Below the pieces are notes generated by a model. It made no database searches. It saw only the letters and a list, made by a program, of their open reading frames with translations, and was not told the origin of the DNA. The translations under genes were made by a program, and so were the position numbers. DNA of 64,000 bases from Pseudo-nitzschia pungens (taxonomy: Eukaryota > Bacillariophyta > Bacillariophyceae > Bacillariales > Bacillariaceae): NCBI GenBank assembly GCA_037355855.1, contig CM074768.1, positions 1,922,001 through 1,986,000 of the forward strand, given 5' to 3'. Positions 21,119 through 32,798 of the stretch are shown one piece after another. Numbering within the stretch: the first letter of the stretch is position 1; the number at the start of each line of letters is the position of its first letter.

Positions 21119-23277
21119 CGGTGCTTCCAAACGCCACCCGGATGAAAAAATAAATGTTCCTTTCCACGAGGGCAATGAAGTAAAAGAATTCTCGGTTTCC
21201 GTCTTTTGCCCTTCTCCGCTGTGAATGAATCCGGATCCGGAAAGCTACAAATTTTTGGTTTGGATCTCGACTCGATTCGATTCGTTTCGATTCAACTCAA
21301 TAGTATTCCGTTCCGTTCCCTCAATGGACACCAGAAGGAGGAACTGTTCGACGAAAAGGAACGAAAAAATCTCGAGGTGATGAAGACAATGGCAACTAAG
21401 ATCGAAGGATCGTAGTCGTGCTTCACTGCTATTCGTGTCTCTGTCAAAACGTGGGGAGTCTGCTTCGACAAGAACATGGGTACTACGTACGAATGTATTT
21501 CCGTGCGGTATCGACGCTCGAAATCCGAACAAGAATAGTAGTGCGATGAGGAGATGATGGAAATCGATCGATCATCAAAAAAACAACGTCGATCGAGGAA
21601 AAGGATTCGTTGGATCAACAATATCAAAAAACCGTAAGTTACCGTAACTTACCGTACGGTAGGTATGGCAATCAATCGATCAATCAATCAACTACCGTAC
21701 CGCCAAAGTGAGTGTAAGAAGTTGTGATGGAGTGAAACCCGCGTTTGCATCGGTGTGCTTTAGCAGTACTTTTACAGTAAGATTACGTGTGGTAGTATCA
21801 TTCTTTGCATTCGTTATTCGTTAGTAGTATATTCGTTATTCGTCGTTCGGGATGATGTTGTTCTTCCATGATGATGATTATTAGTAGTACTACTTCGTAA
21901 GATCTTACTTCGTAAGGTTACGAAGTATTTACGAAGTAATTACCTTATTTATTTATGATCGTTATCTTCTCTTCTTTGTTGCATGCCATCGGGTTTTGGG
22001 GAGGGCAGTTGTGTTGTCGATTTCGATTGCTGCCGGTGGTCCAATAGGATCACTACGAATGGACATCGAGAACACTCTGTGTGGCATCGTTCTTCGCCAG
22101 GGAACCAAAGAACGATCGAAAAAGAACCCCCATGAAGGACTCTTTGTCGCACAGTAAAGCACTCATACGTAAGGCCTTACCTGCACTTCGTATGATCGAT
22201 TACCCGTACCGTTCGCACTCCGTCAACTCGGATGCGTGTCGTACGGTACGTAAAGATTACCTACGGCACTGACAGTAACTTCAGATTACAATCCTACCAT
22301 TTTTTCCTACCATTTTTTAAAATAAGACCTTACTTGTTGTACGAAGTAACAACATTTTACTAGTAAGAATCTTACTTCGTAATTTTAAAATTATTTAAAA
22401 AAACAAAATCAACGCGTCACTCTCCGATCACTTCACTTCCCTTCCAAATACCGATACAACTTCCCAAGAAGAATTGGGAACCGAACCTCGGAACGACGGA
22501 TACCGTAAGGTTACCGTAAGGTTTAATTACCAGGGGTCTTATTATCACCCCTGGTAATTAAGGTTTCTTGCTATCTTCCAGGATCGAGGAGAATACCAGG
22601 AACAGAGTCGATGTACCGTACGTACAGTAGTAATCTTACAGTGTTCGTATGGGTAACTAAGGCCATAGTACTTACGGTAGGTTGCTTTGGGGAAGAGTTC
22701 GACACAAACCGTGTATGAGAATAAAAAAATTATACAAGGTTACGGGAAGATCTTACGAGAAAGATTACTGTACGGGAGGACTAATTACTACTAGTAGTAG
22801 TGGAGTTGTAAATAGTAATGATAATCCTTGACTTCATTGGTATTTGACTTCATTGGTATTTGCAACGGAGCTTTAACTTCCTCGGATAAGTGGAAGCATT
22901 ATGGTGGTGGTGCAGCAATATGGTGTATTATTAGTAGTAGTACTAGTAATATGGTGCAATCATATTATGGTGGTGCATTGGGACTCGCGCGGCATCGACG
23001 GTCTAGCCTCTAGTACTAACATTCGGGATCTACTAGTCGAGGAGGACGCGGAACTGGGAAAAAATATTGTCGCTTAGTAGTAGTACTAGTAACGAAGCAG
23101 CATGCATTGATAGAAGATGAAAGAAAACTCGTAGTAGTAGTTCTTTTTGTTGTGAGCGTTTTGTATTTTTTGAATAATATTCTGATATATTTTCTTGTTT
23201 CTATCCTATTTTATATGTGTAGTAGTAGTACAGCTCTATAACAGGATGGTTCGGTCCGTGAGGAAGGAAGGAAGTGC
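21119..23277. other. Gene-free stretch with short palindromic motifs
   Basis: The first part is the upstream region of the HSF gene. Later parts hold TTACCGTACGGTA words (21630-21665), GAAGTA/TTACTTCGTAA clusters (21890-21950 and 22330-22385), a perfect hairpin at 22523-22561, and AGTAGTAGTACTAGT runs (22930, 23075, 23220). I find no supportable gene. Confidence 0.5.
22523..22561. repeat. Perfect 15-bp inverted repeat (hairpin)
   Basis: The arm TTAATTACCAGGGGT at 22523-22537 is exactly complementary to ACCCCTGGTAATTAA at 22547-22561, with a 9-base loop. No gene ends close by, so it is not an evident terminator; it could be a tiny MITE remnant. Confidence 0.75.
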
Positions 23278-24435
23278 TTAGACGGCTTGAATCATGACTC
23301 GTTCATCGAGGTCTTCTTCTTCTCCATCAAAGGAAGAAAGTCGTGCTTCGGAGGAGGAAATCGAGGAGGAGCCGGTGCTCGCCGTCGAACCGTTGGAATC
23401 GGATCTTTTCTCAACAAGAAAATCCTCCGCCGTCTCCAAAAACCTGGGTGGCGCGAATTCCACGTCTCCGAATTCCCCGTCGGTTCCGTAGAAGTTGTTT
23501 TGGTTACCATTGTTGGAAAACAAGATGGACCTTTGCTCTTCCGGTTCGACAACATTGGCACCGTGTGTGCCCTCTGCAAATGACATGCGGCCCGTCAGCA
23601 TCGAGTTGACCATGCACACCGAGTAGAGGATCCCGGTGCCGGGATATGTACAGGCGGGGATCAGAGTAGCGGCGCAAGCATAGCTGATGCCAATGAGGGC
23701 GACGGACGAGATCCAGAACCGGGCCAGGGTGGCGGAAGGGACCAGCTCGTTGGAGAACATTCCTTGCACCAGATCCCGGCGGGATTTGAGGAGAATGTAG
23801 ATATTGGTGGCCGCGGAGAAGGCGATCAGCTTGCGAAAGTTGTCAAAGTGGACGTTGTCCCAGTCGGCGAGCGTCGTAACGACGACGACTAGGCAGACGG
23901 TCATCCAAAAAAGAATACCTTTCCGGATGTCGTTGGCGTTGTTGCGGTAGTGGAGATGAAGATAGGACAGGTTGATGAAGAAAAAGCCCGCAATTCCAGC
24001 GATAGTTCCGATCTTTGCATCGAGTCTGTACTCGATTCTTTCGTTGTAACGGCGGATGGAGGTGAAGCAGCTTAAGAGCTGCGAGAGATGTGCTGCTAAC
24101 GAGAGCTGGGAGGCGCGGTTGGACCTGAGACGACCAGTCCCAAACCCCTCGAAAAAGATGAGGACAAAGGCGTTCATTACGTTAACAATGAAGAAACCAA
24201 AGTGGGCCATCATGAAAGCAATGTAGCGGGGGTCGCCGCGTAGTTTCGTGTGCGGGTCAAAGATGCGGGTAAGAACGTCGTCGTCAACAACGGATGTTGT
24301 GAAATTCAAGAGTGTGGCGTTCATTGTTGGTTGTTGAGAAGGAAAGTTGTTTTGTGTGTTAAGATTCTTTGGAGATCCTTGGATTTGATATTGTGAGTTT
24401 GTCGATGAGGAAGAAATCTTTTCATTATTCATCAT
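23278..24435 (-). CDS. Multi-pass membrane protein of unknown function
   Basis: The product has 385 residues from the first ATG at 24435; the open frame runs upstream only from a GTG. A Ser/Asn-rich head and a likely glycosylated stretch (NATLLNFTTS) precede five to seven hydrophobic segments: YIAFMMAHFGFFIVNVMNAF, IGTIAGIAGFFFINLSYL, ILFWMTVCLVVVVTTL, KLIAFSAATNIYILL, WISSVALIGISYACAATLIP and GTGILYSVCMVNSML. The loops contain basic runs (SIRRYNER, KSRRDL). The last 90 residues are soluble, Ser/Asn-rich and very acidic (FDGEEEDLDE). I recognise no family. It is likely a membrane protein with a regulatory cytosolic tail. Confidence 0.75.
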   Translation of the reverse strand: MMNNEKISSSSTNSQYQIQGSPKNLNTQNNFPSQQPTMNATLLNFTTSVVDDDVLTRIFDPHTKLRGDPRYIAFMMAHFGFFIVNVMNAFVLIFFEGFGTGRLRSNRASQLSLAAHLSQLLSCFTSIRRYNERIEYRLDAKIGTIAGIAGFFFINLSYLHLHYRNNANDIRKGILFWMTVCLVVVVTTLADWDNVHFDNFRKLIAFSAATNIYILLKSRRDLVQGMFSNELVPSATLARFWISSVALIGISYACAATLIPACTYPGTGILYSVCMVNSMLTGRMSFAEGTHGANVVEPEEQRSILFSNNGNQNNFYGTDGEFGDVEFAPPRFLETAEDFLVEKRSDSNGSTASTGSSSISSSEARLSSFDGEEEDLDERVMIQAV

Positions 24436-24968
24436 TCTTTTCACGATCGGCAACAATCGATGCACCCCGGCAAAATAGGTCTTATTTTTACTAAGTTTTT
24501 TATCTCAGGCGTCTCATTATTTTTGCTTCTTTTGCTCATATGACCTACCGTCTGTCCGGCGCAATATGGCCGCGCTTCGTTTGTCAATCATTATTTCCAA
24601 GTAATTACTACGAGTAAATCTTACGCTTACTTGTCGTACGAAGTTTTTCGTTCAAAAAATCTTACTACTACTTCGTAAGGTTAAGGTACTTCGTATTCAT
24701 TATTCATAGTATTCATTCTTTTTATACCGTACGTAGTCACTAGCAACAATTAGTGCACTGATCTTTCAATCAATGGTTCTCGTTTTGCTCGTACGACCTA
24801 CCGGTATCGGTGTAAGAACACAAAAACTGAAACAAAAACATGCGGTCCCGCTTCGTTTGTCCAGCATGGCAATTGATGATTGAGGTCCTGAATGAAAAAG
24901 TAAACCTTAGCTCCTATTTTTAGTACTTACTACTAGTACTATGGATCCCCTGACAATTGATTTTTTTT
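24436..24968. other. Spacer with short motifs before piggyBac copy 2
   Basis: AT-rich upstream region of the membrane-protein gene. It contains TACTTCGTAAGG and GAGTAAATCTTACG words at 24600-24700. No gene is seen. Confidence 0.45.
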
Positions 24969-27900
24969 TATCCCTTAATCGGATCCTACGGCAACAGCCG
25001 TATTTCGACCCATATTTCAGGGGTTCAAAAGAAAGTCTTAACTCTCTCCAATATTTAATCTGATGTTATATTCTTATTCAGCATAAAATTTTGGTCTAGA
25101 AAACACTTTGTCAGGGGTCCGAACTCCCAATATTGGGTGCTCTAGGAGCAGCAGCAGCAGCGCGCTAATCACTATTTTGGCAATAGCCGTAAAAACTCAA
25201 ATATTCATATCACCATGGGAATTAATTTAAACGAGGCACTTCCTGGCCACCAATTACGGATCCGAGGACACCATTCTCTCCGTCTACTCAAGGGCTACAA
25301 TCTGAGCCATTTGCGGCTCGATTCCTCCATAAACTGACGAGATTCGAACTGATGATTTTGTAATTCGGTATCGTTCCATCATGAGCGAAAAGGCCGCAAA
25401 TGGAGGGGATTGCTCCAAAGAGAGCCCAGATGGTACTAAAGAGACCGAAGACAGCAGCGAAAGCCGTCCTGCTAATAGCCCAAGGCTCCAGGACCTCAGC
25501 AAGCTTGTGAAGAGAGCTCAAAAATTCCAGGATGGCTATGACAGTGATGGGGCAAAAGGCCCCTTTTTTGATGCAATAATTGCTGAGGGAGATCAATACA
25601 AGGAAGCAGGAGGAGAAGACTACAATATTGGAGACGCCGAACCACCAAACAGAGCAGCGGACGCAGCAGCAGAAGCGGACGCTGCAGCAGAAGCGGACGC
25701 AGCAGCAGAAGTGGTGGTGGTGGAAGAAAATATGGAAGAAAATATCGATTTACAAACCAAAACAGTGACATGGATCAAGGAAGAGCTGAAGCTCCGATGC
25801 CAATCAACATCTGGAAAGAAGACTGATCTTGTCGACCGGTTGAAGAAGGCAATAGACCGGAAGGAACGTCGATTCAATACGCTGGAGGAAGCAAGAGCAA
25901 GCAAGAAGAAGCCACGGATCGGACGCCCCACCACGACAGCAGCAACAAAGAACAACAACAACAACTCGTCGGCGATGCTGCGTCTGTTCCCTGATACTGT
26001 GTACTGGCGAGTCCTCCACCCAGACGCCACGGCCGTCACTGAACCAGCGAATCCATCCTTTACAATTGCAAGGGCTCCAACTGTGCCAGAAGTTGATGCA
26101 AGGGTTGCTCCCCCCCAAAGAAGTACAACTATGCAGAGCTCTTTGATATTCCTGTGTTCAAGGGAGTTTGTACAACCTACGAGTTCGATCGCCGCGGCAA
26201 GTTGCGGAGGGACGCTGATGGCAAGCCACTCACTAACAGTGCTCCCAGGGAGGAAGGCTGCGTTGATCCAGGATTCAAGGAGAAGTACGGTCTATCTGCT
26301 GCTGAGTCACTACCATGGGACTTTGCTGAGGTATTCCTTCCACTAAGCAACGATGCAAAGGACAGTAATCACTTCAGCTTTGAGAAAATTCGGCAGTGGA
26401 CAAACCTCAAGGCGTCGCTTGCAGGAGCTGGAGAGCAGGTGTACCAGGACTTCAAGCCATTTGAATTGACGGAGCTGCGCCGGTTCTTTGGACTTTATGT
26501 ACTGCATGGACTTGCTCCTACGGCTCGTGTTGAATACAAGCTCCGCTCTACGAGGAATGACAGACTTGCAGGGAATGATTTCATCTACAACGGCTTGTGT
26601 AAGAGTTCAAGGAATCCACAGCGCTGCCACAAACACTTCAAGGCGTTTCTTTCTTGCCAAGATCCTCGTAAGGAAGTTCCTTCTCGTAGGGCATTTCCAA
26701 ATTGGAAGATACGACCTTTAATCCAGTGGATTAACTGGCGCTCCCCCCAGGCATGGATGTTGGCTCGTCAAATTGCGGTGGATGAAATGACCATGCGGTT
26801 CAAAGGTGTCCACCAAGACAAACGACGGATCACGTACAAGAAGGAAGGTGACGGATTTCAAGCTGATGCCCTCTGCGATGATGGATACTGCTACCAAGTC
26901 TACATGAGGAATGATCCTGCACCTAAAAAGTACTTGAACTGGAAGCTCTCTCCGCTGCATGCCCGTACGATGGCCCTATTTGATTCCTTGAAGGACGAGC
27001 ACCACCATGTGGGAATGGACAACCTGTACAACTCAGTACTATTCTGCAAGGCGGCGTTTCTGCATTCAAAGCGAGTCCTTTGTCATGGAGTTGCCCGTAA
27101 GGCAAATCGTGGCATCCCTGATTGCGTCTTTCAACAAGAGCTCAAGAATATCCGCGAAGAGCGAGCTGCACGTGGTACTGTGAAGGCTGCTGTTCTTGAA
27201 GGGGATCCCGCCTGTTCCTTTCTTATTGCTTCTAGTGTCTACGACACCAAGCCAGTACACTACTTGAGTATGGTCACTAGTAAGATTGAATGGGTGGAGA
27301 AGCAGAAGATCGTCTACAACGTGGATACCGATTCGAAAGAAAAGCTGAAATTCCTCCGTCTTAATCAGTTAGATACATACAACAATGGTATGGGCGACGT
27401 CGATATTGCTGATCAGCTCCGCGGTGTGTACAGATTGGACCGCTGGGTACGTAACAGGAAGTGGTGGTGGTCTGTTATGTTTTGGGGTGTAGGAGTACTC
27501 CTTACAAATGCCTACAAGCTGTACCTGAAGGTCTGTAAAGAAGAAGGAGTGACGCCCAGATTTGCATCCCAGTATGACTTCAGGAGAGCAGTTGGAGAGT
27601 ACTGGGTAGACCCTGAGACTGTTTCATGTGAAGCTGAAGCCAGGATGTTTCATGTTTCATCCTGTGGTGCTGCTGAACAAGATGGTCCTGTATCGCCTTT
27701 GACTGAACCTTCAAGCAATTCCTCGTTCGACAGTAAGAAGAATTCAGCTAGAGTAACTGACAAGACGCTTGCAGACAATGGTGCTCTGAGTTGTAGGTTG
27801 GACAAGAATTTGGATCACTATCCTTCTAAAGCAGTGAGGAACACCAAATGTGCTTTGCATGGTTGGCTTGGACTAAGAAAAGAGGGGGAGTTAATGAGAT

Positions 27901-28580
27901 TTGTAACATGCAATGTCCATCTTTGCATTGAGTGCTATGGAAGATTTCATCGGTCGGCCGATATCCTGGCTCTAAAGAAAAGGATGAAGCGCAACTTGGA
28001 AGAACAAGCAGCAAGAAGTAGAAAGAAGCTGAAGATGAAGTAGGCCTAATGCTTGCTGGGGAGCGTCTTGCTGCTGTTGCTGATGGTGGTGGTCGATTCG
28101 GTTGTTCGATTCGGTTCATTCGATTCGGTTCATTCGATTCGGTTCATTCGATTCGATTCGGTCGTTCGCACTCCTGTTTGGCCTGTGCCTTGACGACGGC
28201 AAGTACTGATACAAATTCATCACCCCTTGGTGTTTGCAGGGCCTTTGAAAGTGTTCTTGTGTCTTTATTTGGAGTATTCAGGGCTCGGGCGGCCGAATGG
28301 TGGAGGACGAATGGTGCAAAATCACGGCGAATCACGGGCCCGATGTACAAAAATCAGCCGAAATCCACTAAAATTTATCAAAATTCCCCAAGTAAATAAT
28401 AAAAAACCCATATCGATGTTATTGACTACAAGTATTGGTGGTTGTTTGTTACTTTATTGCAGATAGAGGTGCTTTTATTGTCTCTAGAAGACAGAACTCG
28501 GTTGACGATTTGGTCACCGGGTGCGTGAAAAAATGAGTTTTTTTTTTACGGCGATTCCCGTATAATCCGATTAAGGGATA
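24969..28580 (+). mobile_element. PiggyBac-like DNA transposon, copy 2
   Basis: The 3612-bp element is bounded by TATCCCTTAATCG (24969-24981) and its complement (28568-28580), as in copy 1 but in opposite orientation. Just inside, the ends share TCGGAT..TACGG and GCCGTA. The flanks match copy 1 closely in non-coding parts, for example the right part 28090-28440. A GATTCGGTTCATTC microsatellite lies at 28090-28170. There is no clear TTAA target duplication. Confidence 0.75.
25381..28043 (+). pseudogene. PiggyBac-like transposase with one frameshift
   Basis: This is a homologue of the 12867-15680 transposase. The first reading frame (25381 onward) carries the acidic head and SAP domain; at 26109-26116 the C-run after GTTGCT has seven C where the intact copy implies one base more, so the frame shifts and the core continues in another frame to 28043. 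All three catalytic Asp motifs are kept (AVDEMTMRFKG, HVGMDNLYNS, GMGDVDIADQLRG). In the C-terminal zinc region the first Cys of the C-x-x-C pair is replaced (RFVTC instead of RCATC). A homopolymer sequencing error could mimic the frameshift; the Cys loss could not be explained so easily. Probably inactive or trans-mobilised. Confidence 0.8.
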
Positions 28581-29859
28581 TTAGCGGAAAATGACAGAAA
28601 TTAACAGAAAATAAATAGATATTGTGGTATCATTTCGACGTTGATTCTATGGAGACATGGGGACATCGTAGTTGATGACTTTTCCCTTTGTTTCATTCTC
28701 CCTCCACGTCTCAAATTCAAGATTGCGATTGGACTCAAACATTTCTCTGTAGAATTCACGTAAGGTTACCGTACAACAACAGGATAAACCTTACCACAAT
28801 CTCTGTTAATCTTTGTCAATTTCTGTTAATTTCCGGTGTCTACACAAAACAGGAAGCTTAGCAACAGGCTTAGCAAGATGTTGTAACGGGCTGCCATGGG
28901 AGGGCGATCAGCTATGGAGCTGGGTCCATACGCACCAGGATTTTTATTCTACTAGACAACAGGATAAGATTTACCACAATCTCTGTTACGTACGAGTACT
29001 CTCTATTAATCTCCGTTAATTATTTCTGTCAATTATTTCTGTTTTAATTATTACTTCGGGTATTTCTGTTAATTAACCTTACCGCTAAATTAAAAAAATC
29101 AGTTGTTATGGGATCCGTAACCTTACGGTAGTATTGATACTTCTTATTTTTCTACCGGAAGGACCATGACTGGGCCGTACGTACGAAGAATAATCTGGGT
29201 GCATGAATCTTGCCCACGCAGTTCAAGTACGGTACGGTAAGGTTATGCTCGAAGTATGATTGATTATTGTAGTGTAAATGATACTGCTCAATCAAAAGAA
29301 AATGGTAAGTTACTCGTGCTACTTATCATGGTAATGATATTTTTCGTGTCGGGCAGTTGTCAGCCGCTCTCTTATCACTCAAACAATCTCTTCGTAGTTC
29401 TTTGGATGCAGAGATGTTGTCACTATTTTTTTGCAGTATGGCGAGATACCAAAATGATTTGCTGTCTTTTGAAATAATATCACGCCTTTCTTCCATCATC
29501 ATTTTTTTTTTGGGGCAATGGGCGATGAGCAATGACAGATGAGCGAAAAGCCGTCAGCCGTTGCCGTGCTTCCTGTTCATTGCTTCCTGCATGCAGTGTT
29601 CGATGCGGCAACAATCACGAATCACGGAGTTTGTACCGGGAAGTCTTACTGCTAATTACGTCGTGTACGGTGTTGATACGATTGCTTTGTTATGACGAGA
29701 AGAAACTTTCAAGGTCGTTCTCGTACCATCTTACTCATACGACTTTGAACTCGCTGCAGCTGAAATCCAATTCTGATCCTTTTATTTTTTATCATCATCA
29801 TCATCACCATCATCGTCACCATCATCATCAATTGGTGACGACGAAACGACAGTACCGCA
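28581..29859. other. Spacer upstream of the receptor-like gene
   Basis: AT-rich DNA with GTACGGTAAGGTTA words (29225-29250) and a repeated TTTCTGTTAAT motif (28800-29080). A CATCATCATCACC microsatellite lies at 29790-29835, just before the next start codon. No gene is supported. Confidence 0.45.
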
Positions 29860-30395
29860 ATGGTGGACACCACAGAGAGCGAACCCCTACCCTCCGAATA
29901 CGCGTGGAAGGTGATGCGAAGTATTGTGATATCGTTGGACACTATCGCCACGATTGTCAATCTTGCATGCTTGACCTTTCTCTTTTGGTTTCGAAAGAAA
30001 CCAATCGTTGCGATGGGGCAATATCGACTGTTAGCTGTCATGTGTGTCGGGTCATTGGTTTACATGGTTGGGAATATGTTAGAACATATTTATTGGAACT
30101 TCTATCTTCCTGAGTTTGAGTTTAGCGAGAAGTATATGACGACCTGTTGGTCCCTCGGCGACTTCGCGGTGGACGTGATCCTTTTTTTGAAGCTTTATCG
30201 GGTCTACAAAGTGACGCGGTTCCGTCGTAACCAAACAGTTCTTGCCCGGCACATCATTGTTCCGTTTCTGGTGTGTCTAATTCCACCACTGGTGTTCGGC
30301 ATTTTGTATCGATACAGAAACTTTAAAGATGTGTATTTTTGGCTTTGGCAAGTCAGTCTTTGGTTATTGCGTATCGCACTTGTGGTTTTTGCCTG
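29860..30395 (+). CDS. Seven-helix receptor-like protein (class C GPCR type), partial
   Basis: It starts at the ATG at 29860 and is cut by the assembly gap after 178 residues. There are about five hydrophobic segments: VISLDTIATIVNLACLTFLF, LLAVMCVGSLVYMVGNML, SLGDFAVDVILFLKLYRVYK, IIVPFLVCLIPPLVFGILY and WLWQVSLWLLRIALVVFA. The loop RKKPIVAMGQYR after helix 1 and the LKLYRVYKVTRF end of helix 3 resemble the 7tm_3 (metabotropic glutamate/GABA-B) family. It has no large N-terminal ligand domain, only about 20 residues ahead of helix 1. It would be a plasma-membrane receptor; the ligand is unknown. The C-terminal part is missing. Confidence 0.6.
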
Positions 30396-30895
30396 NNNNN
30401 NNNNNNNNNNNNNNNNNNNNNNNNNNNNNNNNNNNNNNNNNNNNNNNNNNNNNNNNNNNNNNNNNNNNNNNNNNNNNNNNNNNNNNNNNNNNNNNNNNNN
30501 NNNNNNNNNNNNNNNNNNNNNNNNNNNNNNNNNNNNNNNNNNNNNNNNNNNNNNNNNNNNNNNNNNNNNNNNNNNNNNNNNNNNNNNNNNNNNNNNNNNN
30601 NNNNNNNNNNNNNNNNNNNNNNNNNNNNNNNNNNNNNNNNNNNNNNNNNNNNNNNNNNNNNNNNNNNNNNNNNNNNNNNNNNNNNNNNNNNNNNNNNNNN
30701 NNNNNNNNNNNNNNNNNNNNNNNNNNNNNNNNNNNNNNNNNNNNNNNNNNNNNNNNNNNNNNNNNNNNNNNNNNNNNNNNNNNNNNNNNNNNNNNNNNNN
30801 NNNNNNNNNNNNNNNNNNNNNNNNNNNNNNNNNNNNNNNNNNNNNNNNNNNNNNNNNNNNNNNNNNNNNNNNNNNNNNNNNNNNNNNNNNNNNNN
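30396..30895. other. Assembly gap (500 N)
   Basis: An uninterrupted run of N of a round length, so the true distance is probably unknown and the reading frame cannot be carried across it. Confidence 0.98.
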
Positions 30896-31706
30896 GAGAC
30901 GCAACGCGCCCGACATTGTTTCTTCCGTACCCAAAACTGCCACCAGCAGCGGCACTATTCTATGAGCAGCGGCACTATTAGCAGCAGCACTATTAGCATC
31001 GGCACTATTATATTAGCAGCGGCACTATTAGCAGCAGCAGCGGCAACGAAGACTCTCGATGGATTATCCGTCCACCGCGTCGAGATCCGTAGCTAGTAGT
31101 AAATGCCGCGTCGACACACGACACCGGTCCGTCTCGACCGCGCTATTGGTCGATTGACGGACAAGAAAAATACTACTACTACGCAATAATAGAAAAGAAT
31201 ACAATAGAAAATCAAAAGAAATAAAAGGAATAAAAGAAATAAAAATTCATCAATAAATTATAGCAATTAACTCACAGTAGTACGTGTACGTGTTGCGTGT
31301 GTGTATTCTGTGCGTGCAGCGGAAACGCCACGCCACGCCACGCCACGCCACGCCGCGGATGGACTCGATGGACATCCGTTCCGTCCGCTCGGAAATCGCA
31401 GCGAGCGACCGCGAAACCGAACGGACATCTTTCTTGCTCCCGGCAAAGAAATCCACGGTCCGCCCGACCCGGAGCTCGAAAACCGCTCGATCGATCGGTC
31501 CCACGCAATCCGTAATTACCGCATCATAATAATATACGCAATTATTATGAGACCCACAGCGGGAGGGGCGATTGGAGTAAATAATGGAGTAACTTGCACA
31601 AAATTGCGAATGATGCGGAACAGCTACACGTACTCACTCACACCGATGGATGGATGTGTTTCTGTTTCTGTTGGACGGATGGAAGAAACAAACACCATCG
31701 ATCATT
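30896..31706. other. Sequence after the gap; possible receptor tail, then spacer
   Basis: Directly after the gap one frame reads RRNAPDIVSSVPKTATSSGT and stops at 30965; it could be the receptor's C-terminus but this cannot be shown. A GCAGCGGCACTATTA repeat follows (30950-31045), then an ACGCC repeat at 31326-31355. The rest is AT-rich spacer downstream of the minus-strand gene. Confidence 0.4.
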
Positions 31707-32798
31707 TCATTCCGTGGAACTCGCATTGTCGCTGCTACACGCACCGGTTTCCGCTTCTTCTCGCGGGCGCTTCCCTTTCTTCTCCTTCTTCTTCCTTTTC
31801 CTCCTCCTCTTTTCGCTCCGGCGCGACTCTCGGTGGCCGCCTCCCGAAGAACAACACACCCGGAGGGCCTCCACGAAGATCTTTCGATCCGCGCGGAGCT
31901 CCCTCAAAAAGGTCCTCCGATCGGTCCGGAGCTCCTCCATCATCGCCCTCCGGTCGGCGCTCGCTTCCCTCGTGGCTTGCGCGAGAACCGTGTTCTGCTG
32001 GGCGAGCGCCCTGCTCTGCAACTCGACGCAGTCTTTGAGGACCCGGAGAATGTCTCCCGGAGCGTGATTCGTAGCAGCCGTAGTAGCATTGGTAATAGCA
32101 GTATTCGTAGTATTGGTAATGTTGGTAGCATTCGCAGCAGCGGTATTCCGGCCTCTCGGAAATCCACCGCCACCGGTGAAAGCGGTAACGAACGATCCTT
32201 CGGTCGAAAAAGGATTGGGACGGTGGGTCACGAGAGAAGCGGCGGGGAAAGGGGCGTTGGCGTTGGGTGCCGCCGCATCGGATTCTCCGACCACCGTTGC
32301 CCGGGACGATGGACCATGACCAACAACCTTTGGAGCACCATCGGATTCTTGCGCTTGTCCTTGCGCTTGTCCTTGTGCTTGCGTTGGATTCGCAGCAGCG
32401 GTAGCATTAGCGGTGGCATTACTAGCGTTAGTGTTAGTGCTGCTGGCAAACTCCCCGGTCTCGATGTCGTTGTTGTTGTCATTGTTGTTGCTGTTGTTGT
32501 AGACGTCTCCGTCTCCTCCGGCCTTCCGACCGATCAGGAATTTGATAGCCTTGGCCTCCTTCACGTGCCACGGGCAGGTCGGATCTCCCGCGGAGATTGG
32601 CAATCGGTGGCAGGAAGCGAACTTTCTCCGGATGGATTCCGTTTCCCGTCCGGGATACTTTTCGCCGTGTTTTTCCACGACTCGCTGCCACTCCTCCGCT
32701 CCGATCGGCTTGATTTCCTTCAGAACGCCGAGCATGTGCCTCAGCTCCCCCTCGGAATAATTCGCGGAACCGACTTTGCGGCCACCTCCGGTAGGCAT
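31707..32798 (-). CDS. DUF6818-like (Myb-like) DNA-binding protein
   Basis: The product has 363 residues from the ATG at 32798. Residues 1-90 (NYSEGELRHMLGVLKEIKPI, EEWQRVVEKHGEKYPGRETE, SIRRKFASCHRLPISAGDPT, VKEAKAIKFLIGRK) match the pattern of DUF6818, a Myb/SANT-like helical domain found in oomycetes and diatoms. A long Asn/Ala/Thr linker follows, then a charged helix likely to form a coiled coil (ALAQQNTVLAQATREASADR and RTFLRELRADRKIFVEALR), and a nuclear-localisation-like basic run (RRSEKRRRKRKKKEKKGKR). This is consistent with a nuclear DNA-binding protein that dimerises. The family call rests on motif recall only. Targets are unknown. Confidence 0.7.
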   Translation of the reverse strand: MPTGGGRKVGSANYSEGELRHMLGVLKEIKPIGAEEWQRVVEKHGEKYPGRETESIRRKFASCHRLPISAGDPTCPWHVKEAKAIKFLIGRKAGGDGDVYNNSNNNDNNNDIETGEFASSTNTNASNATANATAAANPTQAQGQAQGQAQESDGAPKVVGHGPSSRATVVGESDAAAPNANAPFPAASLVTHRPNPFSTEGSFVTAFTGGGGFPRGRNTAAANATNITNTTNTAITNATTAATNHAPGDILRVLKDCVELQSRALAQQNTVLAQATREASADRRAMMEELRTDRRTFLRELRADRKIFVEALRVCCSSGGGHRESRRSEKRRRKRKKKEKKGKRPREEAETGACSSDNASSTE

